From Rhodococcus_F sp040656415 (GTDB taxonomy: Bacteria; Actinomycetota; Actinomycetes; Mycobacteriales; Mycobacteriaceae), in NCBI RefSeq assembly GCF_040656415.1, contig NZ_JBFAMC010000001.1, forward strand, positions 1,364,001 through 1,428,000: a stretch of DNA of 64,000 nt, in the 5' to 3' direction. The notes under the pieces are model-generated. The model was not told the origin of the DNA, made no database searches, and worked only from the letters and a program-made list of their open reading frames with translations. Within the stretch, counting starts at the first letter, position 1; each line of letters opens with the position of its first letter. The translations under genes were made by a program, and so were the position numbers. Below, one piece after another: positions 50,891-59,760 of this stretch.

Positions 50891-53724
50891 GCCAAGTCCG
50901 GGCGTTCTGCGAGGTAGCGCTCGAGGATCGACTTGACCACGGGGCCGGATGTCGCCGATCCGAATCCTCCACCACGGACCATCACCGTGACGACGACTTC
51001 GGGAGACTCGAAGGGCACGACCGTGGAGAACCAGGCGTCGAGACCATCGCCAGGCGCCGACGGGTCCTCCGCCGTTCCGGTCTTGGCGCCTGCCGTCACC
51101 GGTAGGGAGGCGAGCTGCCCGGCCGTACCGGCAGCGGCCGAAGCCCTCATCCCGGCTCGCACCGGATCGAGCAGATCGGCAAACGGAAGCCGATGAGGTT
51201 CCGCCGTCGGAATCGGCGCGCCCTCCCCGGCTCCGTAGGCGGCGGCGAGTTGTGGAGTGACCATCGCTCCCGTGCCGATGCCGGACGTCCACCCCGCCAC
51301 TTGCAGCGGGGTCGCCGTCACGGTGCCCTGCCCGATGCCCATCAACACCGTCGAGCCCGGATACCAGGTGGCCCCGATTTCGCCGACCGACTCCGGTGTC
51401 CCCAGGAACCCCGCGGACTCGCCGGGCAGATCGATCCCCAAGCGCCTGCCCACACCTAATTGGTGGGCGACGTCAGCGATCCGCTCGGGACCGAGGAGCA
51501 GGGCGAGCTTGTAGAAGTACACGTTGTCCGACCACTGGATCGCCTGCAACAGGTTGTTCGGACCCATAGGCTGCCAGTTAGCGAACGTGTGCCCTCCGTA
51601 GGTGAAAGCGGCACCGGTCGGGATCGCCTCATCCGGGTCCAAGACCTGATCCGCCGCGTTCGCTGAGGCGACAACGATCTTGAACGTCGAGCCGGGCGGC
51701 GCGGCGGTCTGATATGCGTGATTGAGCATCCGACTGGGCCCTGGGCCCTCGGTTTGAGCAGCCAGCGCGACGGCATCGACGGGAGGACCGTAGACGTTGT
51801 TGTCGTACCCGGGGACGCTGGCGAGTGCCAGCACCGCGCCGGTACGAGCGTTCATCACCACCGCCGCGCCGAGGTCACCCCCGCTGTTGCGGACCGCTTG
51901 GGCCAGTGCGTCCGTCGCCACATTCTGCAATCCGATGTCCAGGTGCAGCCGCAGGTCGTGGCCCGGTACCGGATCCACACGCTCTCCCGGGCCGACCGGA
52001 TCTCCCGTCGGGTCGACGTATATGCACTGCTTGCCGTCGGTGCCGCGCAGCAGCGCGTCGTATTGCTTCTCCAGCCCCGCACTCCCGACTCGCGCCCCGA
52101 GTGCGAGCTCCGGCCAGCGTTCCATGTCCTCCGGATCGCCGACGCTGACGTATCCGAGGACGGACGAGAGCTCATCGCCGTACGGATAGTGCCGTCGGCC
52201 GGAAGGAACGACGAGGACACCGGGGATCTTCGCGTCGATGATTTGCCGAGCTTGATCGGGTGCGACCCTGCCGACGACAGTCTCCATCTCTCCTACGCCG
52301 CGTTCACCCAGGGTGTTTGTCAGCTCGTCTTGAGAAGTACCGATCAAACCGGCGAGCGCACCGAGCGAACCGGAGTCGTTCTCGTCGAACATTCGGGTGA
52401 CCACCGAGATTGAGTACTCGGGGACGTTGGTCGCCAACGGCACACCGTTCGTGTCGAGGATCTGACCGCGCTCGGCGGGTAGGCGGATGCAGCGAGTCAT
52501 CTGGGCATCGCTCAGCGCGCGCAACTCCGAACCGCGTTCGCCCTGCAACTGCCAGGCGAACACCGACATCGCGACGAGGAGTGCGGTGACTGTGGCTGTA
52601 CCCGCCGTCATGCCCCGGGGACGTCGCCTGCGTATGGACGGCTGAGCCCACAGCGGTCTGGCGACACCGTCTCGGCGCACCGCGAGGACCAGCCCGATCG
52701 CGACGAATCCGACGAGTGCTACCGTGCCCCCGTAGCTGAACATCGGGAGCGGCATTCCGGTATGGGGCAGCAGCGACAGGCTCGCACCGATCGACAGAAC
52801 TGCGTGGATCCCGAACAGTCCGCCGACGCCCGCGGCCACGAGTGCAGCTTCTCTGGTCCTTGCTCTCCGTGCGGCGAGCGCAGCGCGCCAGGTGATCACC
52901 AAGCTGGCCGCCACGACTGCGATGCCGGCGAACAGACCCCACCCGTACACGACGCTCGCGAACGCCAGGTCGTGCTCCGATTCGGGAAGGTATTCGGCTC
53001 TCAGGTCGTACATGGGGTCAAATGCCAGGCCCCACAGCCCACCGCTGCCTATCGCGATGTCGGCCTGAAGCGATGCCCAGCCGGACCCACTCGGGTCGGC
53101 ATCGCTGTAGAGGAACACCTGGATCCGTTCGAGTTGGTACGGGCGGAGGAAGAGCCCGGCTAGAGGCAGCGCGGCGATTCCCAGTCCGAACAGCGGCAGC
53201 AGCGGCAACATCGGCACCCTGCCGAGGATCAGCATCAGCGCCGCTACCGCTCCCAGCACCACGGCACTCGACAGGTCGGGCTGCAGGGCGACCAAGGCGA
53301 TCACGCCGCTCGCGATCGCCAAAGTCGTCACCAGTCGGCTGAAGGTGTAGCCGCCGGCCAGAATGGTCGCCGACACCAGGACTACACCGAGCTTGGCGAT
53401 TTCCGCGGGCTGAACGGAAACTACGCCGAAATCCAGCCAGCGCTGCGCGCCCTTGACCGATACCCCGACGATCGGCACGGCCACCAACATCGCAACCGAT
53501 ACCCCGAGGGTCGCAATTCCGAATCGTCGCAGTTTGTCCACCCGCATACGCGACACCAGGAACATGACCCCGATACCGATGACGGCAAAGCTCGCGTGGC
53601 GGATGGCTTGCGATGTGAGCCCGATCGACACCAAGTTGAGAAGGCCGAGGACCGTGAGAACAATCGCCGCTGTGACAATCCAGGGATCGGACTCCCGATC
53701 GTGTCCCCGCACGTCCCCGCTCAT
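50878..53724 (-). CDS. SEDS glycosyltransferase (RodA/FtsW) - class B penicillin-binding protein fusion
   Basis: One 948-residue polypeptide carries both halves of a peptidoglycan synthase. Residues 1 to about 355 are a SEDS polymerase with about ten membrane helices, IAIGSGGLWG, and the catalytic aspartate Asp252 in LPESEHDLAFA. A basic loop (364-370) leads to a single helix (about 372-393), then a PBP dimerisation/pedestal region (about 410-600) and a transpeptidase with SxxK (PGSTFK, Ser679/Lys682), SxN (SDN, 732-734) and KTG (881-883). All catalytic motifs are intact. SEDS and bPBP are normally separate partners. Start ATG 53724 shares one base with the stop of the upstream gene. Confidence 0.93.
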   Translation of the reverse strand: MSGDVRGHDRESDPWIVTAAIVLTVLGLLNLVSIGLTSQAIRHASFAVIGIGVMFLVSRMRVDKLRRFGIATLGVSVAMLVAVPIVGVSVKGAQRWLDFGVVSVQPAEIAKLGVVLVSATILAGGYTFSRLVTTLAIASGVIALVALQPDLSSAVVLGAVAALMLILGRVPMLPLLPLFGLGIAALPLAGLFLRPYQLERIQVFLYSDADPSGSGWASLQADIAIGSGGLWGLAFDPMYDLRAEYLPESEHDLAFASVVYGWGLFAGIAVVAASLVITWRAALAARRARTREAALVAAGVGGLFGIHAVLSIGASLSLLPHTGMPLPMFSYGGTVALVGFVAIGLVLAVRRDGVARPLWAQPSIRRRRPRGMTAGTATVTALLVAMSVFAWQLQGERGSELRALSDAQMTRCIRLPAERGQILDTNGVPLATNVPEYSISVVTRMFDENDSGSLGALAGLIGTSQDELTNTLGERGVGEMETVVGRVAPDQARQIIDAKIPGVLVVPSGRRHYPYGDELSSVLGYVSVGDPEDMERWPELALGARVGSAGLEKQYDALLRGTDGKQCIYVDPTGDPVGPGERVDPVPGHDLRLHLDIGLQNVATDALAQAVRNSGGDLGAAVVMNARTGAVLALASVPGYDNNVYGPPVDAVALAAQTEGPGPSRMLNHAYQTAAPPGSTFKIVVASANAADQVLDPDEAIPTGAAFTYGGHTFANWQPMGPNNLLQAIQWSDNVYFYKLALLLGPERIADVAHQLGVGRRLGIDLPGESAGFLGTPESVGEIGATWYPGSTVLMGIGQGTVTATPLQVAGWTSGIGTGAMVTPQLAAAYGAGEGAPIPTAEPHRLPFADLLDPVRAGMRASAAAGTAGQLASLPVTAGAKTGTAEDPSAPGDGLDAWFSTVVPFESPEVVVTVMVRGGGFGSATSGPVVKSILERYLAERPDLAQPR

Positions 53725-54935
53725 CAGCAGGTTACTTTCTCGGCAGGCACGTACAGCGGCTCCGAAGCAGCGACTGCCGGGGCACTCGTGACCGCGGCTA
53801 CAGCCAGGGCGTGACCGGGCGGCAGGAATGTCTTGCTCAGGCCGTACACCTCATCCCGACCCGGCTCGGCACGCATGGTGACGTCACCACCGGCGTGCAC
53901 TTCACCGGTGCACCGGTCGTAAACGTTGAGCTTCCAGGTGACCGTGTCGACGGTCGCCGCCGGGTCCAGACCAACGTCCACTCGTACTTCACACGTCTGT
54001 CCGGGGTTGCACGATCCGTCCGCGAAACTCGCGGTGACGCCGGTGATCTGGCCCGCGCTGGTCGGGGCACCGGTCTGGACCGATGCAGGTTCGACGCCGG
54101 CATCAGTCGCCATGGACGGGTCCACAGGTTCGGCCGGCGGCGGCGACACCGGCCGGAGGGTATTTTCATCCGAGAAGTCCACCGGATTGACGACGATGTC
54201 CCAGCCTTTTTTCAGCTCCGCCCACACGTGGGGACCCGTTACTACAGCCCCGGCGACAACGCCGATCGCGAGCAGGGCGAACGCTCCCTGACGCCAGGGC
54301 CTTCTCCGGCGGGTGTGCCAGGCGTTACCCGGGGGATACCAATTGGTGGTCGGCGTAAGCGACCCGGCAGCCAAATCGGTCCGGTCTTCCATCGCCCGAC
54401 CATGCGGAGGAGGCCGTCCTATCGTCGCCTTGACGAGTTCGCCGATCTGGCGCCTCCGCCGAGTCTCTTCGGCCGGGTCGAGTTCGGGAGTGATTGCCCG
54501 ACGAACACGGCGCACCAGATCCTCCGGATCTGTTGCTTCTGATACCGGTTCGATCACGAGATCGCCGAACTCGGGTCCCCGGCAGTTCGTCGCGACATCG
54601 CGAAGCAGGCTCGCGACCGCATCGTTCATCTCGATGCGGGACACGGCGCTCCCGACGCCGTCGATCGTGAGCTGTCCGTCGTCGGACACCATCACGGTGT
54701 CGTCCCGTAGGGCGATCAGATGACCACCCCTGCCCGTCAGTTCGAGCTGTTCGGACAAGTCTGTGAGTAGTTGCGCGGTTTGCGGGGGTGTCAGCCTTGC
54801 AACCGCGAGAAGCGTTGGTAGGCTGACACCGACGAAACCGCCACCTGAGTCGTCATGGACAGGTTCAGGTGGTTCAGGTAGGGCCGTGGCGGGCTCATTG
54901 CTGCTCGCGTGGACTCCCAAGGCTGCTTCGTTCAT
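53724..54935 (-). CDS. Single-pass membrane protein with kinase-like N-terminal region, partner of the SEDS-PBP fusion
   Basis: 403 residues from the ATG at 54935. The cytoplasmic part (about 36-175) contains LTPPQTAQLLTDLSEQLEL and HLIALRDDTVMVSDDGQLTI, which resembles the C-lobe layout of a protein kinase without HRD or DFG motifs; this is a weak match. An arginine-rich stretch precedes one membrane helix (about 216-236). The outer part has a linker and a beta-rich domain with four cysteines (309, 315, 342, 403) that could form disulphides. Its stop overlaps the fusion's start, so both are made together. An in-frame ATG at 55016 is an alternative start. I recognise no named family. Confidence 0.6.
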   Translation of the reverse strand: MNEAALGVHASSNEPATALPEPPEPVHDDSGGGFVGVSLPTLLAVARLTPPQTAQLLTDLSEQLELTGRGGHLIALRDDTVMVSDDGQLTIDGVGSAVSRIEMNDAVASLLRDVATNCRGPEFGDLVIEPVSEATDPEDLVRRVRRAITPELDPAEETRRRRQIGELVKATIGRPPPHGRAMEDRTDLAAGSLTPTTNWYPPGNAWHTRRRRPWRQGAFALLAIGVVAGAVVTGPHVWAELKKGWDIVVNPVDFSDENTLRPVSPPPAEPVDPSMATDAGVEPASVQTGAPTSAGQITGVTASFADGSCNPGQTCEVRVDVGLDPAATVDTVTWKLNVYDRCTGEVHAGGDVTMRAEPGRDEVYGLSKTFLPPGHALAVAAVTSAPAVAASEPLYVPAEKVTC

Positions 54936-55316
54936 CGCGCATCCCCGAAACGACGTGCCCCCCGGATGATGCGGAACTGAAGCGGGTGGGCGGTGGACTG
55001 GGCTGTGCTTGCTCATGTCGAAACCCTTGCGCCTGCTCGAACTATTAAACTCCCATCCGGTCCGTTGCGCGGAGAAATCGCGAAGGCGAAAGCGCTCGAG
55101 GACCTGTGCGGCGCGCGGGAGACGCCCCCGGACGGAGTGCCCGCCCCCGGATGAGGGCGCATTGAGAGGAGCCGGGCGCAGTGCCTCCGGCACACTCCGG
55201 CTGCATTCCCGTTTTGTCCGACTCGATCGCGACCCGGCCGTTTCGTAGCGTAGGTACCCGTATCGATCGAAGGCCCTCCCCCCATTCCCGAACCGACCCG
55301 AGCATGGCCCGCGCTT

Positions 55317-56861
55317 GTGCGGGTGCCGCGGGAGGGGCGCCGCTGGCCGGGTGCCGCCCGAGCGGCCGCGGCTGTCGCACTGCCCTGCTTGGTCGGGGTC
55401 GCGCTCGGCTACAACCTGTCGGCCCCGATAGCAGCGCTCGGTGCATTCGCGGTGGTGTACGGGGAGGGCCGTGCCTATCGCGTGCGCTGGCGGGCGGTCT
55501 CCTTTGCCGGCGGCGTGATGACAGTCGCGGCCTTCCTCGGTGCCATCGTCGGTGACGCGGTGTACGTCGCGGCTTCCTCCGGCGGATCCGCGCTGTGGCC
55601 GCTGGTGCTGGTGCTCGCGATGTCCGCTTTCGTTGCTGTCGCAGCCTTCCTGGCGGACGCGCTACGGATCGGCCCACCGGGCGCGTTCCTCCCGCTACTT
55701 GCGGTCGAGATCGCGTCGGCGCTGCCCGCCGTCGGGATCCCCGTCAGTCATGTCGTCGCCTGGACGGCAGTTGGGGCAGTTACCGCCGTCGCGGTCGCGA
55801 TGTCGGGGTGCGCGCTGCGTCCACGGGCCCCCGAACGTGGGGCGGTCTCATGCGCGCTCGCCGCGGTCGATGCCCTCGATCGCGACCGAACCTCCGCAGC
55901 GCGGCGCCATGGGGCGGTCAAAGCGGTGCACACAGCGTGGCTGTGCCTGCACGACGCGGGCATCGCCACGGGAGACCATCCGCTGACAAAGGATCTGGCG
56001 GCGGCACAGCATCGGTGCGTGTCTCTCCTGTACGGGAGGCAGGCGGCCCCCGATTCAGTCGTGGGGATCGGCGTCCACGGATCCCACGCACCACGGCCGA
56101 CGATCCGGTTTCGGCTCGGGCGAGCGATGCACCTGCGGGGGCGCTCGACTCTGATCGTCGTTCGACTGCTCGTCGCCTGTCCGACGGCCGGCGTAGTCGC
56201 GATGGGCCTTGGTATCGCGAGACCGGATTGGGCGGTGATCACCGCTGCCATGATCCTGCATCAGGGTCCGGACCGGATCCTCGGAACGTATCGGGCGGTG
56301 CATCGCTTCGCGGGAACCGTGCTGGGCCTGATGGTTCTCGCTGCATTGACACCGATCGGCCCGACCGGTGTCGCATTCGTTCTCGTGTTGGCAGCGTCGA
56401 TGGCCGGACTCCAGTCCTACCTCGTCCGCAACTACGGGCTGGCGATGGTGTTCATCACGACGTTGGCGCTGCTGCTCTCCGATCTCGGAGTGCCACACGA
56501 TCTGACCGGCGTGATGCGGGACCGTCTGCTCGAGACGGTGATCGGTGTCGTCACCGCCGTCATCGTCTTGTGGACGGTGCTGCCCAGGTCGTACCGCAGG
56601 ATCTTCGAGGATGCCGACAATTGGGTCGCGGCGACGATCGACCGGATCGAGATCGCACCCGCCGGGTCCGAGGCGCGCGAACTGTGTCGCGGACTGGCGT
56701 TCGATCTGCATTCCGCGACGACCGCGGCCCTGGTCGCCGCCCACACCGATCCGGAGTGGACCGCGTCCCGCTGGGCGCGTCACCACACGCTGAGCGAGTC
56801 CGGCTACCGGACCCTCGCGCTGTCCGGCACCGATCGAAAGGACACCGGGACTGCACAGTGA
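55317..56861 (+). CDS. FUSC-family (aromatic-acid exporter-like) membrane protein
   Basis: 514 residues with two sets of membrane helices (about 15-165 and 280-430), separated by a soluble segment, the layout of the FUSC/YccC family. The second set has GIARPDWAVITAAMILHQ and HRFAGTVLGLMVLAAL, the usual FUSC pattern. Relatives are proposed to export aromatic acids or toxic compounds. The start is a GTG; no good ribosome site is seen, so the N-terminus is uncertain. Divergent from the membrane partner gene, with xerC 113 bases downstream. Confidence 0.8.
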   Translation: MRVPREGRRWPGAARAAAAVALPCLVGVALGYNLSAPIAALGAFAVVYGEGRAYRVRWRAVSFAGGVMTVAAFLGAIVGDAVYVAASSGGSALWPLVLVLAMSAFVAVAAFLADALRIGPPGAFLPLLAVEIASALPAVGIPVSHVVAWTAVGAVTAVAVAMSGCALRPRAPERGAVSCALAAVDALDRDRTSAARRHGAVKAVHTAWLCLHDAGIATGDHPLTKDLAAAQHRCVSLLYGRQAAPDSVVGIGVHGSHAPRPTIRFRLGRAMHLRGRSTLIVVRLLVACPTAGVVAMGLGIARPDWAVITAAMILHQGPDRILGTYRAVHRFAGTVLGLMVLAALTPIGPTGVAFVLVLAASMAGLQSYLVRNYGLAMVFITTLALLLSDLGVPHDLTGVMRDRLLETVIGVVTAVIVLWTVLPRSYRRIFEDADNWVAATIDRIEIAPAGSEARELCRGLAFDLHSATTAALVAAHTDPEWTASRWARHHTLSESGYRTLALSGTDRKDTGTAQ

Positions 56862-56974
56862 GCCGCGCGGTCCCGGAAAGCGGGATCAACGGTGAGAAGG
56901 TACCTTTGACCGCGATTGCGCGACACGGGCGCTGCTGCTTGATTTATGTGCAGTCCAAGGTAACTGTTACCAGC

Positions 56975-57901
56975 ATGAGCACGGACCTCCCGGCACCGCT
57001 GGAGCGGGTACTCGACGAGTACGCGCGGCATCTCGAGCTCGAACGTGGCCGTTCACAGCACACGGTGAAGGCTTACGTCACCGATGCGAAGTCGCTTCTG
57101 CAGCACTGGTTGTCGACATCTCCCGAAGCACACCTCGGTGAACTCGACATCGAGGTACTCAGGGCATGGCTCGCCAGTCAGGCGGCCGGAGGTGTTGCAC
57201 GCTCGACACTCGCTCGGCGAACGTCGTCGGTGCGAAACTTCACCGCCTGGTTGCTACGAACACGCCGTATCTTCGTCGATCCCGGTGTCCGTTTGGGTGC
57301 GGCCAAGGCTCACCGCACATTGCCTGCGGTCCTCCGGCAGCCACAGGCCGCAGATGTCATGGATGCCGCCGAATTGGGTGCACAGCAGCAGGATCCGATT
57401 GCTCTGCGCGACCGTCTAATCGTGGAACTGTTGTATGCGACCGGGATTCGGGTGGGGGAACTGTGCGGCCTCGACCTCGGATCTGTGGACCGTGAACGGC
57501 AACTCCTGCGGGTGATGGGTAAGGGAGACAAGGAACGGTCGGTGCCTTACGGAAAGCCTGCGGCGGAAGCCGTCGACCTCTGGTTGCACGTCGGCCGTCC
57601 AGCGGTTGCCACGGATGCCTCAGGGCAGGCTCTTCTGCTGGGCAGACGAGGAAAGCGGCTGGGCCAGCGACAAGCGCGCGCCGTTGTGCACGACGTCCTG
57701 TCCGCCGTGCCGGGGGCCCCCGACCTGAGCCCGCACGGCCTCCGCCACACGGCAGCCACACATCTTCTCGAGGGTGGCGCGGATCTACGGGTCGTCCAGG
57801 AACTGTTGGGGCATGCGAGCCTCGCGACCACCCAGCTGTATACCCATGTTTCCGTTGCGAGGCTGCGGGCGGTTCACGATCAGGCGCATCCCAGGGCCTG
57901 A
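56975..57901 (+). CDS. xerC: Tyrosine recombinase XerC
   Basis: A 308-residue recombinase that resolves chromosome dimers at dif with XerD. N-terminal SAM-like DNA-binding domain (about 8-95, LELERGRSQHTVKAYVTDAK) and catalytic domain with Arg159 (TGIRVGEL), Lys183 (GKGDKER), His254 and Arg257 (HGLRHTAATHLL), His280 and Tyr289 (LGHASLATTQLYTH). All six catalytic residues are present. Chromosomal position beside rpsB, as in mycobacteria, supports XerC over a phage integrase. ATG 56975; the longer frame is a shadow of the FUSC gene. Confidence 0.94.
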   Translation: MSTDLPAPLERVLDEYARHLELERGRSQHTVKAYVTDAKSLLQHWLSTSPEAHLGELDIEVLRAWLASQAAGGVARSTLARRTSSVRNFTAWLLRTRRIFVDPGVRLGAAKAHRTLPAVLRQPQAADVMDAAELGAQQQDPIALRDRLIVELLYATGIRVGELCGLDLGSVDRERQLLRVMGKGDKERSVPYGKPAAEAVDLWLHVGRPAVATDASGQALLLGRRGKRLGQRQARAVVHDVLSAVPGAPDLSPHGLRHTAATHLLEGGADLRVVQELLGHASLATTQLYTHVSVARLRAVHDQAHPRA

Positions 57902-57933
57902 CCCGGTCAGCGGCAGGTACGGCGAACCATTTC

Positions 57934-58470
57934 TCAGCCGCCGTGGGTGCGGACAGGCTCGAGTCGTATCGGCGTGATACGGACGAGAGCGAGTGGGTTC
58001 AGGTATTCACGGTCCCTGCGAAGGCCCCAGTGCAGGCATGCGGCGATGGCCGCCATACAGCTTGGGTGGCCGGGCTCGAGGCGGCCGAGCACGGTACCGC
58101 GGCCGACCCGCATCCCGGCCGAGACGCGGGCGATGACGGGCTCGTAGGTAGTGCGCAAGCCACCCGGGTGGTCGACCGACACCACCGGTTTGCCGGCCAC
58201 CGTACCCGCGAAGGCCACCACACCGGGGCCGGCGGAGAGCACGGCCCGATCGGGTGTGCCACCGAGATCGACCCCGCGATGCCCTGGCAGCCAGTCTTGT
58301 ACGGGGTTGTCATACGCGCGAACAACCGTCGGTCGCGGATGCAGCGGCCAGCCGAAGGCGGTTGTCGAGGCGGCATCAGCGGGTGGGGACAGAAGGGTGG
58401 CGCCGGACAGTGCTGTAGCGGCGGTGACGGCCGCCGTGAGTGCTCGCGTGAGGGCTTGGCGCTTTGTCAT
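57934..58470 (-). CDS. Secreted M23-family metallopeptidase-like protein
   Basis: A 178-residue exported protein with a signal peptide (about 1-34, ending ADA). The M23/LytM core has PGHRGVDLG (His64 and Asp68, zinc ligands) and CLHWG (His147). The usual HxH of active members is Cys145-x-His147 here, so the catalytic histidine is replaced; the same CLHWG form occurs, as I recall, in other actinobacterial members. It may cut peptidoglycan or act as an inactive activator. ATG 58470 starts the signal peptide. Convergent with xerC and divergent from rpsB, as Rv2891 beside rpsB in M. tuberculosis. Confidence 0.82.
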   Translation of the reverse strand: MTKRQALTRALTAAVTAATALSGATLLSPPADAASTTAFGWPLHPRPTVVRAYDNPVQDWLPGHRGVDLGGTPDRAVLSAGPGVVAFAGTVAGKPVVSVDHPGGLRTTYEPVIARVSAGMRVGRGTVLGRLEPGHPSCMAAIAACLHWGLRRDREYLNPLALVRITPIRLEPVRTHGG

Positions 58471-58703
58471 GCGTCGACGATTGCGCACCCGGCCCGTTCG
58501 AGACGGGCTGCCGGACAAGTTGTGGATGGATGTTGATTCGTCCACAAATTGCGCCGACACCACTGCGCGTGATGACCGGAAGTGCGATGGCGCGGTGGTG
58601 TGCGGTTGGGGCCTGTGAGTGGAGGCCGTACACTGAGCAGGCGGTCTGTGCTGTCACAGTCCGACTTCGCGCACCCATGCAGTTTATGGACCACCGGCTG
58701 GTC

Positions 58704-58763
58704 TCACATTTCGATGTGAGTTCCTGTGGCTAGAGGGTGCCAGGGCAGAGCGTCACCGACGCT
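58704..58763 (+). promoter_or_regulatory. rpsB 5' leader hairpins, one with a UUCG tetraloop
   Basis: At 58704-58721 CTCACAT and ATGTGAG form a perfect seven-base stem closed by TTCG. At 58749-58763 AGCGTC and GACGCT form a second stem with a three-base loop. Both lie in the 330-base gap between the M23 gene and rpsB (58471-58799), which otherwise must hold the two divergent promoters. They may form an S2-binding autoregulatory leader; this is inference. Confidence 0.5.
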
Positions 58764-58799
58764 GTGCATGAACCGGCAATGAAGGAGAGATACACAGCC

Positions 58800-59648
58800 A
58801 TGGCTGTCGTAACAATGAAGCAGCTGCTCGACAGCGGCACGCATTTCGGTCACCAGACTCGTCGCTGGAACCCGAAGATGAAGCGATTCATCTTCACCGA
58901 CCGCAACGGCATCTACATCATCGACTTGCAGCAGACGCTGACCTACATCGACAAGGCGTACGAATTCGTCAAGGAGACTGTTGCCCACGGCGGCACCGTC
59001 CTCTTCGTCGGCACCAAGAAGCAGGCCCAAGAGTCCATCGCGGCCGAGGCCACTCGTGTCGGAATGCCTTACGTCAACCAGCGTTGGCTCGGCGGCATGC
59101 TGACGAACTTCACCACCGTCCACAAGCGCCTGCTTCGCCTCAAGGAACTCGAGGCGATGGAGCAGACCGGCGGATTCGAGGGTCGCACCAAGAAGGAAAT
59201 CCTCATGCTCAAGCGTGAGATGACCAAACTGGACCGCACTCTCGGCGGTATCCGTGACATGTCCAAGGTTCCCTCCGCGGTGTGGGTCGTCGATACCAAC
59301 AAGGAGCACCTTGCGGTTGCCGAGGCTCGCAAGCTGAACATCCCGGTCATCGCGATCCTGGACACCAACTGCGACCCCGACCTCGTCGACTACCCGATCC
59401 CGGGTAACGATGACGCCATCCGCAGTGCCGCGCTGCTCACCAAGGTCGTCGCTTCCGCGGTCGCCGAGGGCGTGCAGGCGCGTGCAGGATTGAGCGCCGA
59501 CAAGGATGCGAAGCCCGAGGCCGGTGCAGGTGAGCCCCTCGCCGAGTGGGAGCAGGAACTGCTCTCGCAGGCAGCTCCTGCCGCAGAGGTATCGGCCACG
59601 GAGTCCGCCGAAGCTCCCGCAGCAGAAACGCCCTCGACCGAGGCCTGA
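58800..59648 (+). CDS. rpsB: 30S ribosomal protein S2
   Basis: A 282-residue S2: MAVVTMKQLLDSGTHFGHQT at the start, RRWNPKMKRFIFTDRNGIYI, and the conserved GGMLTNF and PVIAILDTNCDPDLVDYPIP. The C-terminal tail (about 235-282) is acidic and alanine-rich. AAGGAGAG precedes the ATG at 58800, which decides this start over an in-frame one at 58737. Followed by a strong hairpin and tsf, the universal rpsB-tsf pair. Confidence 0.97.
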   Translation: MAVVTMKQLLDSGTHFGHQTRRWNPKMKRFIFTDRNGIYIIDLQQTLTYIDKAYEFVKETVAHGGTVLFVGTKKQAQESIAAEATRVGMPYVNQRWLGGMLTNFTTVHKRLLRLKELEAMEQTGGFEGRTKKEILMLKREMTKLDRTLGGIRDMSKVPSAVWVVDTNKEHLAVAEARKLNIPVIAILDTNCDPDLVDYPIPGNDDAIRSAALLTKVVASAVAEGVQARAGLSADKDAKPEAGAGEPLAEWEQELLSQAAPAAEVSATESAEAPAAETPSTEA

Positions 59649-59655
59649 GCCGTTG

Positions 59656-59696
59656 CAAACGGCCCTGACCAGAAGTTCTATGGTCAGGGCCGTTTG
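59656..59696 (+). terminator. Strong hairpin between rpsB and tsf
   Basis: A 16-base perfect stem (CAAACGGCCCTGACCA and complement) with a nine-base loop begins seven bases after the rpsB stop. It probably sets the rpsB to tsf ratio or ends the rpsB transcript. Confidence 0.85.
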
Positions 59697-59760
59697 CCGG
59701 TCTGCACCGAGTACTACCCTGACTTACGTCCGAACAGACATATGAGGAGGCTCGCTCACC

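Noticed and set aside
55595..57901. Very long frame fusing sequence upstream with xerC
   Set aside because: The upstream 460 codons are an arginine-rich shadow of the FUSC gene; XerC homology starts at ATG 56975.
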